DNA of 7,990 nucleotides. Origin: Maritalea sp047634455. Lineage in GTDB: Bacteria > Pseudomonadota > Alphaproteobacteria > Rhizobiales > Devosiaceae. Below, piece by piece: positions 1-6,694 of this stretch. The number at the start of each line of letters is the position of its first letter. Positions within the stretch are counted from its first letter, which is position 1. Position numbers and translations under genes: made by a program. The notes beneath the pieces were generated by a model, which searched no databases, had not been told where the DNA came from, and was given only the letters and a program-made list of their open reading frames with translations. The stretch covers positions 1 to 7,990 of the forward strand of contig NZ_JBLIAI010000088.1 of the NCBI RefSeq assembly GCF_047634455.1. The letters are read 5' to 3'.

Positions 1-65
1 ACGCTATTATCGTTGCTGGGCCGCTCAAAGACATAGCAAGTGCGGCTGCTGGCAGCTTGTTTTAG
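1..65 (+). CDS. nuoN: NADH-quinone oxidoreductase subunit N, C-terminal end (partial)
   Basis: Frame 3 is open from the left edge to a TAG at 63-65 and reads AIIVAGPLKDIASAAAGSLF before the stop. A short Ala/Gly-rich tail after a hydrophobic segment is what I expect at the end of NuoN, a proton-pumping membrane subunit of complex I. In Hyphomicrobiales nuoN is the last nuo gene and lies directly before birA, which fits here. Only 20 codons are visible, so the call rests mainly on context. The next gene begins with GTG on the base after this stop, which suggests translational coupling. Confidence 0.7.
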   Translation, partial: AIIVAGPLKDIASAAAGSLF

Positions 66-860
66 GTGATAAGTCTAGGCGAAAGGGCAGCGCAAAGTGG
101 ATTTAGACTGAACCATGTTGAATCGGTAGCTTCGACCAGTTCAGAACTGATGAAAGATGCGCTCGCTGGTGCTTCTGGCCATCAATGGTTGGTTGCGGAT
201 GAGCAGCTGGATGGCAAGGGTCGGCGTGGCCGCCACTGGAATTCGCCTAAGGGCAATTTGTTTGCCTCTTTGTTGCTGAGTGACCCCGCGCCATCTGAAA
301 AAGTCGCGCAATTGTCGTTTGTGTTGGCGCTTGCGTTACGCGACGCGGTTGTGGCCATCAATGAGCCCGGTGTTGGCCCACTTGACGACGATATTGAAGT
401 TAAATGGCCGAATGATCTGATTATCTGCGACAAAAAATGTGCTGGTCTGCTACTTGAGGGCGGCATGAGGGATCGGTCGCGTTTTGTGGTGATTGGAATT
501 GGTGTTAATACCGCCTCGCACCCTGACAAAACCAATCACCCGGCGGGTAACCTGAATGAATGGGGAATTCATACTTCGGTTGAGCATTTTTTTCCCTATT
601 TAAGTGATGCGGTTGCGCTGCGACTTGAGCAGTGGGCGATGGGACAGGGTTTTTCGACCATTCGGCAAGATTGGTTGGCGCATGCCTATAAAGTTGGGCA
701 AAACATGCGAATTAACACGAGTACCGAGAGTTTTGTCGCTCGACTAGATGGCGTCGACGCAACAGGCAATTTACTGGTGGACTATATGGGTCGGCCACGA
801 ACAATTACAGCGGGCGAAATTTTTCCGCTCGAAATGAAATTTGAAAGCAATAATAAATGA
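66..860 (+). CDS. birA: biotin--[acetyl-CoA-carboxylase] ligase, regulator-less class I BirA
   Basis: This cytosolic enzyme activates biotin with ATP and attaches it to the carrier lysine of biotin-dependent carboxylases. The 264-residue product carries the biotin/AMP-binding loop GKGRRGRHW (residues 50-58), the core motif KWPNDL (113-118), the lysine-containing CDKKCAGLLLEG segment (121-132) and GIGVNT (144-149). A small C-terminal domain ends in GEIFPL. There is no N-terminal helix-turn-helix, so this is the monofunctional type without the DNA-binding repressor domain of E. coli BirA. The GTG start abuts the nuoN stop and no clear Shine-Dalgarno is visible. The next in-frame ATG (147) would remove conserved sequence, so GTG at 66 is the best choice. 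The gene overlaps rnj by 4 bases (ATGA). Confidence 0.95.
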   Translation: MISLGERAAQSGFRLNHVESVASTSSELMKDALAGASGHQWLVADEQLDGKGRRGRHWNSPKGNLFASLLLSDPAPSEKVAQLSFVLALALRDAVVAINEPGVGPLDDDIEVKWPNDLIICDKKCAGLLLEGGMRDRSRFVVIGIGVNTASHPDKTNHPAGNLNEWGIHTSVEHFFPYLSDAVALRLEQWAMGQGFSTIRQDWLAHAYKVGQNMRINTSTESFVARLDGVDATGNLLVDYMGRPRTITAGEIFPLEMKFESNNK

Positions 861-2521
861 GTGATCAACTGGTTTTCGTCCCCCTTGGTGGCGTAGGCGA
901 AATCGGCATGAATTTTGGACTTTATGGTTATGGTGCTCCGCAGGGGCGCAAATGGCTAATTGTTGACTGCGGCCTGACGTTCGCAAAACCTGATTTGCCT
1001 GGTATCGATTTGGTTATGCCCGACATTCGTTTTTTGGAAGATGAAGTCGAAAATATTCAAGGGCTCGTGCTGACCCACGCTCATGAAGACCATTATGGCG
1101 CGCTACTTGATCTGTGGCCATATTTGGAGTGTCCGGTTTTTGCTACGCCATTTGCCAAAGCAATGACGGACAGCAAGGCAAAGTCGAACAATTTTACAGA
1201 AACCGTACCGATTACTGTCGTTAAGGCAGGTGAAAAATTCAAAGCGGGTCCGTTCTCGCTTGAATTGATCAATGTTTCGCATTCGATTCCAGAGAGTTGC
1301 TCATTATATATCGAAACCGATGCGGGCAGGGTGTTGCACACTGGCGACTGGAAAATTGACCCGTCGCCTGTTGGCAATGACAAAACCAATGAAGCGCGGT
1401 TCAAAGAAATTGGTGATGATCCGCGGCCGTTGGCTGTGGTTGGCGATAGCACAAACGCAACCCGCGAAGGGTCTAGCCCTGGTGAGGGCGAAGTGGCCCA
1501 AACGCTCGCCGAATTGATTGCGGCTGCGCCGAAAAGGGTCGCAGTGACGATTTTTGCCTCAAATGTTGGACGAATGATTTCGATTGCACGGGCTGCGCAA
1601 AAAGCGGGGCGTCATGTGGTTGCCGCTGGGCGTTCGGTGCATCGGGTCAGCGAGATCGCTCGCGATCTGGGGTTGATGGGTGATCTTGAACCCTTTTTAG
1701 ATCAAGATGCATTTGGCTATTTGCCGCGCGATAAAGTTGTGCTGATTTGCACCGGTTCGCAAGGCGAAAGCCGTGCCGCTATGGCGCGCATCGCGCGCAA
1801 CGATCACCCGGTCATTACGTTGAGCAAGGGTGATCGGGTAATTTTCTCGTCTAAAGCCATTCCAGGTAATGAGCGAGACGTTGGCGATATCCAAAATATG
1901 CTGATTAATCAGGGTGTGGAAATCATTACCGATCGTGATGCGTTGATTCACGTATCTGGACACCCGCGCCGTGATGAATTGCGCCAGCTCTATGATTGGC
2001 TTAAGCCGAACACTCTGGTGCCAGCACACGGTGAAGCGCTGCATCTGGATGCGCATTTAAAGTTGGGCGAAGAGCTTGGTATTAAGAACTGTCTGAGTGT
2101 TCGCAATGGCGATTTGGCGCAACTTTACCCAGTTGCCAGCGTGAACAAGGGAGAAATCCCAAGTGGCAGGGTGTATCTGGATGGCGAAATTTTGTGTCAA
2201 CCAGAGGAAAGCGGTGTGCGCGAGCGGCGGCGTCTTGCCTTTGGGGGGTGTGTGAATGTTTCACTTTGCATCAACTCAAAAGGACAGGTTGTAAATGCAC
2301 CAGAATTTGAGTTGGTCGGCTTGCCCGCGCTTGTGGATGAAGATGGCGACTTTAGCGAAGTCGTAGAAATGGCTATAGAAGCCACTTTGAAATCCATGCC
2401 AGCTAAAAAACGGGCGGACAAGAAAGTGATTTCCGAAGCGTTGCGACGTTCTGTGAGATCTGAAATCAACCAGTTGTGGGGCAAAAAACCGCATGTGAAG
2501 GTTTTCGTGCACCGCATATAA
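857..2521 (+). CDS. rnj: ribonuclease J (metallo-beta-lactamase/beta-CASP nuclease)
   Basis: RNase J is a zinc-dependent cytosolic RNase with 5'-3' exonuclease and endonuclease activity, involved in mRNA decay and rRNA maturation. The 554-residue product has the usual length. The metallo-beta-lactamase core shows LGGVGEIGMN (10-19), the metal-binding HAHEDH (74-79), H142 and HTGDWKID (161-168). The beta-CASP domain follows, with GDSTNAT (196-202), ASNVGRM (234-240), HVSGHPRRDEL (365-375) and PAHGEALH (389-396). The remainder is the C-terminal domain. The ATG overlaps the birA stop, indicating coupling. I know rnj directly after birA near the nuo cluster from Hyphomicrobiales such as Sinorhizobium, which supports the assignment. 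All expected metal ligands that I could check are present. Confidence 0.96.
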   Translation: MSDQLVFVPLGGVGEIGMNFGLYGYGAPQGRKWLIVDCGLTFAKPDLPGIDLVMPDIRFLEDEVENIQGLVLTHAHEDHYGALLDLWPYLECPVFATPFAKAMTDSKAKSNNFTETVPITVVKAGEKFKAGPFSLELINVSHSIPESCSLYIETDAGRVLHTGDWKIDPSPVGNDKTNEARFKEIGDDPRPLAVVGDSTNATREGSSPGEGEVAQTLAELIAAAPKRVAVTIFASNVGRMISIARAAQKAGRHVVAAGRSVHRVSEIARDLGLMGDLEPFLDQDAFGYLPRDKVVLICTGSQGESRAAMARIARNDHPVITLSKGDRVIFSSKAIPGNERDVGDIQNMLINQGVEIITDRDALIHVSGHPRRDELRQLYDWLKPNTLVPAHGEALHLDAHLKLGEELGIKNCLSVRNGDLAQLYPVASVNKGEIPSGRVYLDGEILCQPEESGVRERRRLAFGGCVNVSLCINSKGQVVNAPEFELVGLPALVDEDGDFSEVVEMAIEATLKSMPAKKRADKKVISEALRRSVRSEINQLWGKKPHVKVFVHRI

Positions 2522-2543
2522 CAGGTCCGATAGGGGAATTATT

Positions 2544-2792
2544 ATGGGTCTTTTGAGTTCAATAGCGCTGTATTTTGTACTCTGGTGGCTTTGCCTTTTC
2601 ATTGCATTGCCGATCGGTGTGCGGTCGCCACATGAAGCAGGTGAAAAAGTCATCGCAGGGAATGAACCAGGCGCGCCGCTGCGGCCAAACTTGTTGAAGA
2701 AAGCTGCCTTTACGTCCGTTTTGGCGCTAGTTCTGCTGTATTTGGTGCGGCTGGGACTGGCGACTGAGTGGTTGCAGAATTACTGGAGCTAA
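2544..2792 (+). CDS. DUF1467 family small inner-membrane protein
   Basis: An 82-residue protein with two predicted transmembrane helices (about residues 4-24 and 55-75) joined by a hydrophilic loop with GVRSPHEAGEKVIAGNEPGAP (25-45). The WW near residues 14-15, the LP-x-GVR boundary and the GAP-x-RPNLLKKAAFTS stretch are the pattern I associate with DUF1467, a family of unknown function found widely in alphaproteobacteria, often between rnj and proS. A good ribosome-binding site (AGGGGAA, 2532-2538) lies 5 bases before the ATG. The gene starts 22 bases after rnj and probably shares its transcript. No function should be inferred from the sequence. Confidence 0.88.
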   Translation: MGLLSSIALYFVLWWLCLFIALPIGVRSPHEAGEKVIAGNEPGAPLRPNLLKKAAFTSVLALVLLYLVRLGLATEWLQNYWS

Positions 2793-2813
2793 TGCCAGTA
2801 ACGTATTGAAGGC

Positions 2814-2840
2814 AAAATAAAAGCAGAGCCGAAGCTCTGC
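2814..2840 (-). terminator. strong intrinsic terminator reading on the minus strand
   Basis: Read on the minus strand, GCAGAGC and GCTCTGC form a perfect 7-bp stem (2834-2840 with 2823-2829). They enclose TTCG, giving the very stable C-UUCG-G tetraloop. The stem is followed at once by TTTTATTTTG. This is a textbook rho-independent terminator for a minus-strand transcript. On the plus strand the same hairpin is followed by CAAAATAG, so it would be a poor intrinsic terminator for the upstream operon, although the hairpin could protect its 3' end. Since no minus-strand protein gene is evident, the terminator points to a minus-strand RNA gene. Confidence 0.85.
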
Positions 2841-2958
2841 CAAAATAGTGTCGCGACAATGCATTGGTCTTATACTTTTAACGGCAGCCAATGTTCCTCC
2901 CTTGACCTCGTCTGCGAGATGGGCTTGCCCTTTGATTTTTGGGCACTCCTCTTATTGG
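2814..2958 (-). ncRNA. probable minus-strand small RNA, candidate alpha-r9 family member
   Basis: The 3' end is set by the minus-strand terminator; the 5' end is estimated and uncertain. Read on the minus strand, the region is dense in possible hairpins: GCCC/GGGC with a 10-nt A-rich loop (2941-2944 with 2927-2930); CTCG-CAGA-CGAG extended by two weaker pairs (2905-2920 area); CATTGG/CCAATG (2888-2893 with 2862-2867); a TGTCGCGACA palindrome (2849-2858); then the terminator. No conserved ORF fits. From memory, the rhizobial alpha-r9 sRNA (Smr9C in Sinorhizobium, about 150 nt) lies antisense in the spacer before proS; size, strand and place match here. I could not compare sequences, so the family name is an inference, while an RNA gene of some kind is better supported. 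Confidence 0.6.
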
Positions 2959-2964
2959 GATTGG

Positions 2965-2999
2965 ACACTAGCAAGTGATTTGATAAGTGTCATCAACTT
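2965..2999 (-). promoter_or_regulatory. weak candidate promoter for the minus-strand RNA, with an inverted repeat
   Basis: On the minus strand TTGATG (2997-2992 region) is followed about 17-20 bases later by TGCTAGTGT (2973-2965), a poor -10 that includes the extended TG element. Transcription from here would give an RNA of roughly 145 nt ending at the terminator. An inverted repeat TTGAT-N7-ATCAA (2980-2996) lies within the promoter and could be an operator. The match to promoter consensus is poor, so this is a placement guess supported mainly by the implied transcript length. Confidence 0.3.
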
Positions 3000-3154
3000 T
3001 TTGTCATCTTCGGGTTGTTTTTGTCCTGATTGGTTTACCGGGGTGCTTAATGGCTAAAAACAGGGTTTTGGCTTGATAAATGCGCCCAATTGGCGTTTTC
3101 TCGCGATTGAACCGTCAATTTTCAATATCCGAGTCGAAAAGAGCAGCTTTTAAT
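2997..3154 (+). other. intergenic leader upstream of proS, no gene seen
   Basis: This stretch should contain the proS promoter and 5' leader, but I see no convincing -35/-10 pair. AT-rich candidates such as TGCTTAAT (3044-3051) and TTGATAAA (3073-3080) lack a good -35 at the right distance. The palindrome CCAATTGG (3087-3094) is present. No T-box-like or other riboswitch structure is apparent. An in-frame extension of proS back to 3080 is open but is not considered coding (see the proS entry). Confidence 0.4.
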
Positions 3155-4504
3155 ATGCGCCTTTCCCGTTATTTTTTGCCCGTCCTTAAAGAAACACCCA
3201 AAGAAGCCGAGATCGTATCACATCGTTTGATGTTGCGTGCCGGCATGATCAAGCAAGAAGCGAGTGGGCTTTATGCCTGGTTGCCGCTTGGCTACAAAGT
3301 GCTGCGCAAAGTGCAAGCCATCATCGAGCAAGAGCAGAACCGGGCTGGGGCACACGAAATGCTGATGCCAACGCTGCAACCTGCTGACTTGTGGCGCGAA
3401 AGCGGCCGCTATGACGATTATGGCAAAGAGATGCTACGGATTGAAGACCGACATGGTCGGGATTTGCTTTATGGGCCGACGAACGAAGAAATGATCACAT
3501 CGGTTTTTCGGGCGAATATCAAATCCTATAAAGACCTTCCCCTAAACCTTTATCACATTCAGTGGAAATTCCGCGATGAGATCCGTCCGCGTTTTGGCAC
3601 CATGCGCAGCCGCGAATTTTTGATGAAGGATGCCTATTCGTTTGATCTGGACAAAGAAAGCTCGCTCAAATCCTATAATCGGATGTTTGTCGCCTATTTG
3701 CGCACCTACCGTCGGTTGGGTCTAACAGCCATCCCGATGCGAGCGGAAACTGGACCAATTGGTGGTGATTTAAGCCATGAGTTTATCGTTTTGGCCGACA
3801 CGGGTGAAAGTGGCGTGTTCTGCGATAAGCAACTGCTCGATAAACCAATTCCGCCAATTGACGTGGATTATGAAGGTGATTTGAGCGGTATTGTTGATGA
3901 CTGGACTTCGCTTTATGCGGCCACCGAAGACATGATCGAAATGGACAAGTTTGAGGCCGATGTGCCCGAGGACCGTCGGATCGCTGCACGGGGCATTGAA
4001 GTTGGGCAAGTTTTCTATTTTGGTGAAAAATACTCGGAACCGATGGGCGCAAAAGTGACCAACGCGGATGGTGAGGAAGCTGCCGTCCATATGGGATCAT
4101 ATGGCATTGGACTGACGCGCATTGTGCCGGCGATTATTGAAGCAAGTCACGATGATGACGGCATTATCTGGCCTGTGCCTGTGGCACCCTTTGAACTTGG
4201 TTTGATCAACTTGAAAGCCAGTGATGATACGTGCACCCAAAGTTGCCAGAAATTGTATGGCGAGCTGAAGAGCGCGGGCATTGATGTGCTTTATGATGAT
4301 CGTGATATGGGCGCGGGCGGCAAATTTGCCACCGCTGACCTGATTGGTTTGCCGTTTCAAATGATTGTTGGTCCGCGTGGCCTTAAAAATGGCGAAGTTG
4401 AAATCAAAGATCGCAAAACCGGTGAGCGCAGCAATGTTTCTATTGATGTGGCCGCTGAGCACATTCGTTCGATTATTGAACCACTTCGTTTGGATACGAT
4501 CTAA
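3155..4504 (+). CDS. proS: prolyl-tRNA synthetase, short alphaproteobacterial form
   Basis: Class II aminoacyl-tRNA synthetase that charges tRNA-Pro with proline in the cytosol. From the ATG at 3155 the protein has 449 residues. It has the N-terminal MRLSRYFLP, GPTNEE (107-112), motif 2 FRDEIRPRFGTMRSREF (139-155), motif 3 GSYGIGLTR (314-322) and a C-terminal anticodon-binding domain (about 345-445). The large cis-editing insertion of the E. coli type (about 180 residues between motifs 2 and 3) is absent, as is normal for the roughly 440-residue alphaproteobacterial enzymes. The frame is open to an ATG at 3080, but those 25 residues do not resemble the family and the known proteins begin at MRLSRYF. 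An AAAAGAG stretch (3137-3143) may serve as a distant ribosome-binding site. lolC follows after 3 bases. Confidence 0.96.
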   Translation: MRLSRYFLPVLKETPKEAEIVSHRLMLRAGMIKQEASGLYAWLPLGYKVLRKVQAIIEQEQNRAGAHEMLMPTLQPADLWRESGRYDDYGKEMLRIEDRHGRDLLYGPTNEEMITSVFRANIKSYKDLPLNLYHIQWKFRDEIRPRFGTMRSREFLMKDAYSFDLDKESSLKSYNRMFVAYLRTYRRLGLTAIPMRAETGPIGGDLSHEFIVLADTGESGVFCDKQLLDKPIPPIDVDYEGDLSGIVDDWTSLYAATEDMIEMDKFEADVPEDRRIAARGIEVGQVFYFGEKYSEPMGAKVTNADGEEAAVHMGSYGIGLTRIVPAIIEASHDDDGIIWPVPVAPFELGLINLKASDDTCTQSCQKLYGELKSAGIDVLYDDRDMGAGGKFATADLIGLPFQMIVGPRGLKNGEVEIKDRKTGERSNVSIDVAAEHIRSIIEPLRLDTI

Positions 4505-4507
4505 TTT

Positions 4508-5872
4508 ATGGCTAAAACTAGCGCGACGATGATTGAAAAAAACCGAGCATTTTCTCCGTTTGAATTTATGGTTTCATGGCGATATTTGCGCGCTAAGCGT
4601 GAAGAGACGTTCATTTCCGTTATTGCAACATTGACGCTAACTGGTATCGCGATCGGGGTTGCAACTTTGATCGTTGTGACTTCGGTCATGAACGGTTTTC
4701 GGGCAGAACTGTTGGACAAAATTCTTGGGCTAAACGGTCATTTTACGGTCTTTCCCATCGAAGAACAGTTTGAAGACTATGGTGAAGTTTTGCTCCGCAT
4801 GGAAACTGTGGACGGGGTGCAGTCTGTTGTGGCGTTTGCTGAAGGGCAGGCGCTCGCGTCCGGTGTTGGGCAATCTACAGGCGTTTCTGTACGTGGCATG
4901 TCATTGCTGGATATCGAAAAACTTCCTTCGCTCAAAAACTCGACAATTTTGGGCGGCTTTGATGGTTGGGATGATAGCCGCGGCGTTGCTATTGGTATTC
5001 GGTTGGCGCAGAAATTGGGCCTATCTATCGGCGATCCGGTGACGATTATCACACCAGATGGGGTGGTGACGCCATTTGGCACCACGCCACAAATCCGATC
5101 CTATCCAGTGAACGTGATATTTGAACTTGGCATGGTCGAGTTTGACAGCTTCTTTGTGTTTATGCCGCTGCAACAGGGGCAGGATTATTTTCAGCTCTAT
5201 CGGGACGTGCTCAAAGACGGACAGGAACCTCTGCCGCTTGACGCCACTGACGAGCAGATTGATGCGGCTTACGAGCGGATTTATCGCGTGAGTGCCATGG
5301 AGGTGTTCTTGGACGACCCGGACGCCACCACGGCCATGCGCGAGCCTTTGCAACTTGTTGCTGGTCGGCCGATGATTTTTACGGACTGGCAACGCCGCAA
5401 CGAGACGTTTTTCTCGGCTTTGCAGGTTGAGAGAGTTGTGATGTTCGTTATCCTGTCCATGATCGTGTTGGTGGCTGTCTTCAATATTATTTCGTCGCTG
5501 GTGATGCTGGTGAAGGAAAAGAATGCAGACATTGCCGTATTGCGCACCATTGGGGCCACACGGGCGTCGATTATGCGGATATTTTGCATGACCGGGACCG
5601 CGATTGGCGTTGCGGGGACCCTGCTTGGGCTGGTAGTTGGGTTGGTGATCGCGGCAAATGCTGAAAGCTTGCGCGCTTGGGTCTCAGATACCATTGGTGT
5701 TGCTTTGTTCCCTCCGGAGGTGTTTTTCTTGTCGGAACTACCGTCGAAAACTGACCCGGTGGAAGTGGCGTTTGTTGTCGGCATGGCGTTGATCCTTAGT
5801 TTTGCTGCATCGCTTTATCCTGCGTGGCGGGCCGCGCAGTTTGATCCAGTTGAGGCGCTTCGTTATGGTTGA
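4508..5872 (+). CDS. lolC: lipoprotein-releasing ABC transporter permease (LolC/LolE, LolF-like)
   Basis: Inner-membrane permease of the Lol system, which extracts outer-membrane lipoproteins and hands them to the periplasmic chaperone LolA. The 454-residue product has the FtsX/LolE architecture: one N-terminal helix (about 36-61), a large periplasmic domain (about 62-308) and three C-terminal helices (about 311-336, 360-383, 419-438). Hallmarks are the coupling segment NIISSLVMLVKEKNADIAVLRTIGA (326-350, key residues VKEK and LRTIGA) and the end YPAWRAAQFDPVEALRYG. Only one permease gene precedes lolD, so the transporter is probably a homodimer with LolD, as described for LolF-type systems. 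The protein is longer than the usual 400-430 residues because of a charged insertion near 231-260. An ATG at 4529 is an alternative start. The gene overlaps lolD by 8 bases. Confidence 0.93.
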   Translation: MAKTSATMIEKNRAFSPFEFMVSWRYLRAKREETFISVIATLTLTGIAIGVATLIVVTSVMNGFRAELLDKILGLNGHFTVFPIEEQFEDYGEVLLRMETVDGVQSVVAFAEGQALASGVGQSTGVSVRGMSLLDIEKLPSLKNSTILGGFDGWDDSRGVAIGIRLAQKLGLSIGDPVTIITPDGVVTPFGTTPQIRSYPVNVIFELGMVEFDSFFVFMPLQQGQDYFQLYRDVLKDGQEPLPLDATDEQIDAAYERIYRVSAMEVFLDDPDATTAMREPLQLVAGRPMIFTDWQRRNETFFSALQVERVVMFVILSMIVLVAVFNIISSLVMLVKEKNADIAVLRTIGATRASIMRIFCMTGTAIGVAGTLLGLVVGLVIAANAESLRAWVSDTIGVALFPPEVFFLSELPSKTDPVEVAFVVGMALILSFAASLYPAWRAAQFDPVEALRYG

Positions 5873-6557
5873 TAAAAATGTGAAGCTCAGGCTTGAAAAT
5901 ATTCACCGCACATACGCGCAAGGCGCGGGTGAACTCAAGATATTGCAAGGGGCAGACCTTGAAATCTTTAGTGGCGAGATCGTTGCGCTTGTGGCCCCGT
6001 CTGGCGCTGGCAAATCGACCTTGTTGCATATATCTGGATTGCTGGAACGTGCCGATAAGGGCAATGTGACCATTTGTGATGTGCCAACAGATGATCTGTC
6101 GGATCGCGCACGCACGCTCGTGCGGCGACAGCATGTGGGATACATTTATCAATTCCATCATCTGTTGCCTGAATTCAACGCCACTGAAAATGTGATGATG
6201 CCGCAACTGATCGCTGGCATATCTGATGTTAAAGCCCGTGCGCGCGGCAATGAACTGCTCGAACTGATGGGATTGAATAATCGGGGCACGCATCGGCCCG
6301 CTCAACTTTCTGGTGGTGAACAACAACGTGTGGCCATTGCACGCGCATTGGCCAACGCACCTGGATTGATTTTAGCGGATGAGCCAACTGGCAATCTGGA
6401 CCCAGAAACAAGCACGATTGTGTTCGACCTATTGGCAAGTACCATCCGCAACCATGATGCAGCTGGCTTGATCGCGACGCACAATTACGACATTGCCAAG
6501 CGCGCTGATCGGGTGTTGACGCTCAAAGATGGCCGTTTGGTGCCGTTTTCGTTTTAG
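5865..6557 (+). CDS. lolD: lipoprotein-releasing ABC transporter ATP-binding protein LolD
   Basis: Cytosolic ATPase that powers release of lipoproteins from the inner membrane through the permease encoded just upstream. The 230-residue product shows Walker A APSGAGKS (44-51), a Q-loop in YQFHHLLPEF (Q96; this wording is typical of LolD), the ABC signature LSGGEQQR (148-155), Walker B with the catalytic glutamate in ILADEPTGNLD (169-179), and the switch histidine in IATH (H206). The first Walker A glycine is alanine, which I believe occurs in other alphaproteobacterial LolD proteins. The ATG at 5865 is preferred over the upstream in-frame ATG at 5802: it has a GAGG (5852-5855) 9 bases upstream, gives the normal length, and leaves only an 8-base overlap with lolC. 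Confidence 0.95.
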   Translation: MVDKNVKLRLENIHRTYAQGAGELKILQGADLEIFSGEIVALVAPSGAGKSTLLHISGLLERADKGNVTICDVPTDDLSDRARTLVRRQHVGYIYQFHHLLPEFNATENVMMPQLIAGISDVKARARGNELLELMGLNNRGTHRPAQLSGGEQQRVAIARALANAPGLILADEPTGNLDPETSTIVFDLLASTIRNHDAAGLIATHNYDIAKRADRVLTLKDGRLVPFSF

Positions 6558-6603
6558 CCAAAAATCTCTCAAATTCAAAAAGTCTGGATCGTGCGTCGTT
6601 TTT

Positions 6604-6625
6604 CGCACCACTTGTTGGTGCGTTT
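6604..6625 (+). terminator. candidate terminator after lolD
   Basis: CGCACCA (6604-6610) and TGGTGCG (6616-6622) form a perfect 7-bp GC-rich stem with the 5-nt loop CTTGT, followed by only three T residues. It lies 46 bases past the lolD stop, where the proS-lolCD operon should end. The short T run makes it a weak intrinsic terminator, and read-through towards dnaE is possible. Confidence 0.5.
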
Positions 6626-6641
6626 ACCATAATCGAAGTGA

Positions 6642-6674
6642 TTGTGGACGAGCTGTGGAAAGGTTGTGGACAAG
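6642..6674 (+). repeat. three tandem 11-bp repeats with DnaA-box-like cores
   Basis: TTGTGGACGAG, CTGTGGAAAGG and TTGTGGACAAG stand directly head to tail (6642-6652, 6653-6663, 6664-6674). Each holds TGTGGA, the complement of TCCACA, which is the right part of the DnaA box TTATCCACA. The third copy, TGTGGACAA, differs from TGTGGATAA at one base. The 11-bp period puts the cores on about the same face of the helix. The array ends on the -35 region of the promoter below, where an upstream regulator would bind. Binding by DnaA is an inference; another repeat-binding activator is possible. Confidence 0.5.
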
Positions 6675-6693
6675 AACAAAAGGAGAATATATA
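6664..6693 (+). promoter_or_regulatory. sigma70-type promoter for the small membrane peptide gene
   Basis: TTGTGG (6664-6669) as -35 and TATATA (6688-6693) as -10 are separated by 18 bases. Transcription would start near 6700, about 23 bases before the ATG at 6723. The last of the three 11-bp repeats covers the -35, and the two LexA-like boxes cover the spacer/-10 and the start point. This is the arrangement expected for a repressible SOS promoter. Confidence 0.55.
6674..6688 (+). promoter_or_regulatory. LexA (SOS) box 1, near-consensus
   Basis: GAACAAAAGGAGAAT matches the alphaproteobacterial LexA site GAAC-N7-GAAC (the complement of GTTC-N7-GTTC) in 7 of 8 defined bases. The A-rich spacer also looks like known sites in this group. 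It lies over the promoter spacer and touches the -10, so bound LexA would block RNA polymerase. Confidence 0.6.
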
Positions 6694-6694
6694 A

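Noticed and set aside
2878..2946. 22-codon minus-strand ORF starting at GTG (VPKNQRASPSRRRGQG...)
   Set aside because: The purine-rich AAGAGGAG runs into the GTG with no proper spacing, and the bases are better explained by the hairpins of the candidate sRNA. It cannot be ruled out entirely.
2848..3057. 69-codon + strand ORF in the DUF1467-proS spacer
   Set aside because: No ribosome-binding site, no family resemblance, and it lies opposite the structured RNA and its terminator. Its composition looks like translated non-coding sequence.
3080..3154. 25-residue N-terminal extension of ProS
   Set aside because: It does not look like ProS sequence, and family members begin at MRLSRYF, encoded from 3155.
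5281..5784. 167-codon minus-strand ORF opposite lolC
   Set aside because: Shadow of the lolC coding frame, low-complexity Thr/Ser/Ala composition, no ribosome-binding site.
5802..5864. Upstream in-frame start for LolD at 5802
   Set aside because: It would overlap lolC by 71 bases and add 21 residues unlike LolD. The ATG at 5865 has a good Shine-Dalgarno.
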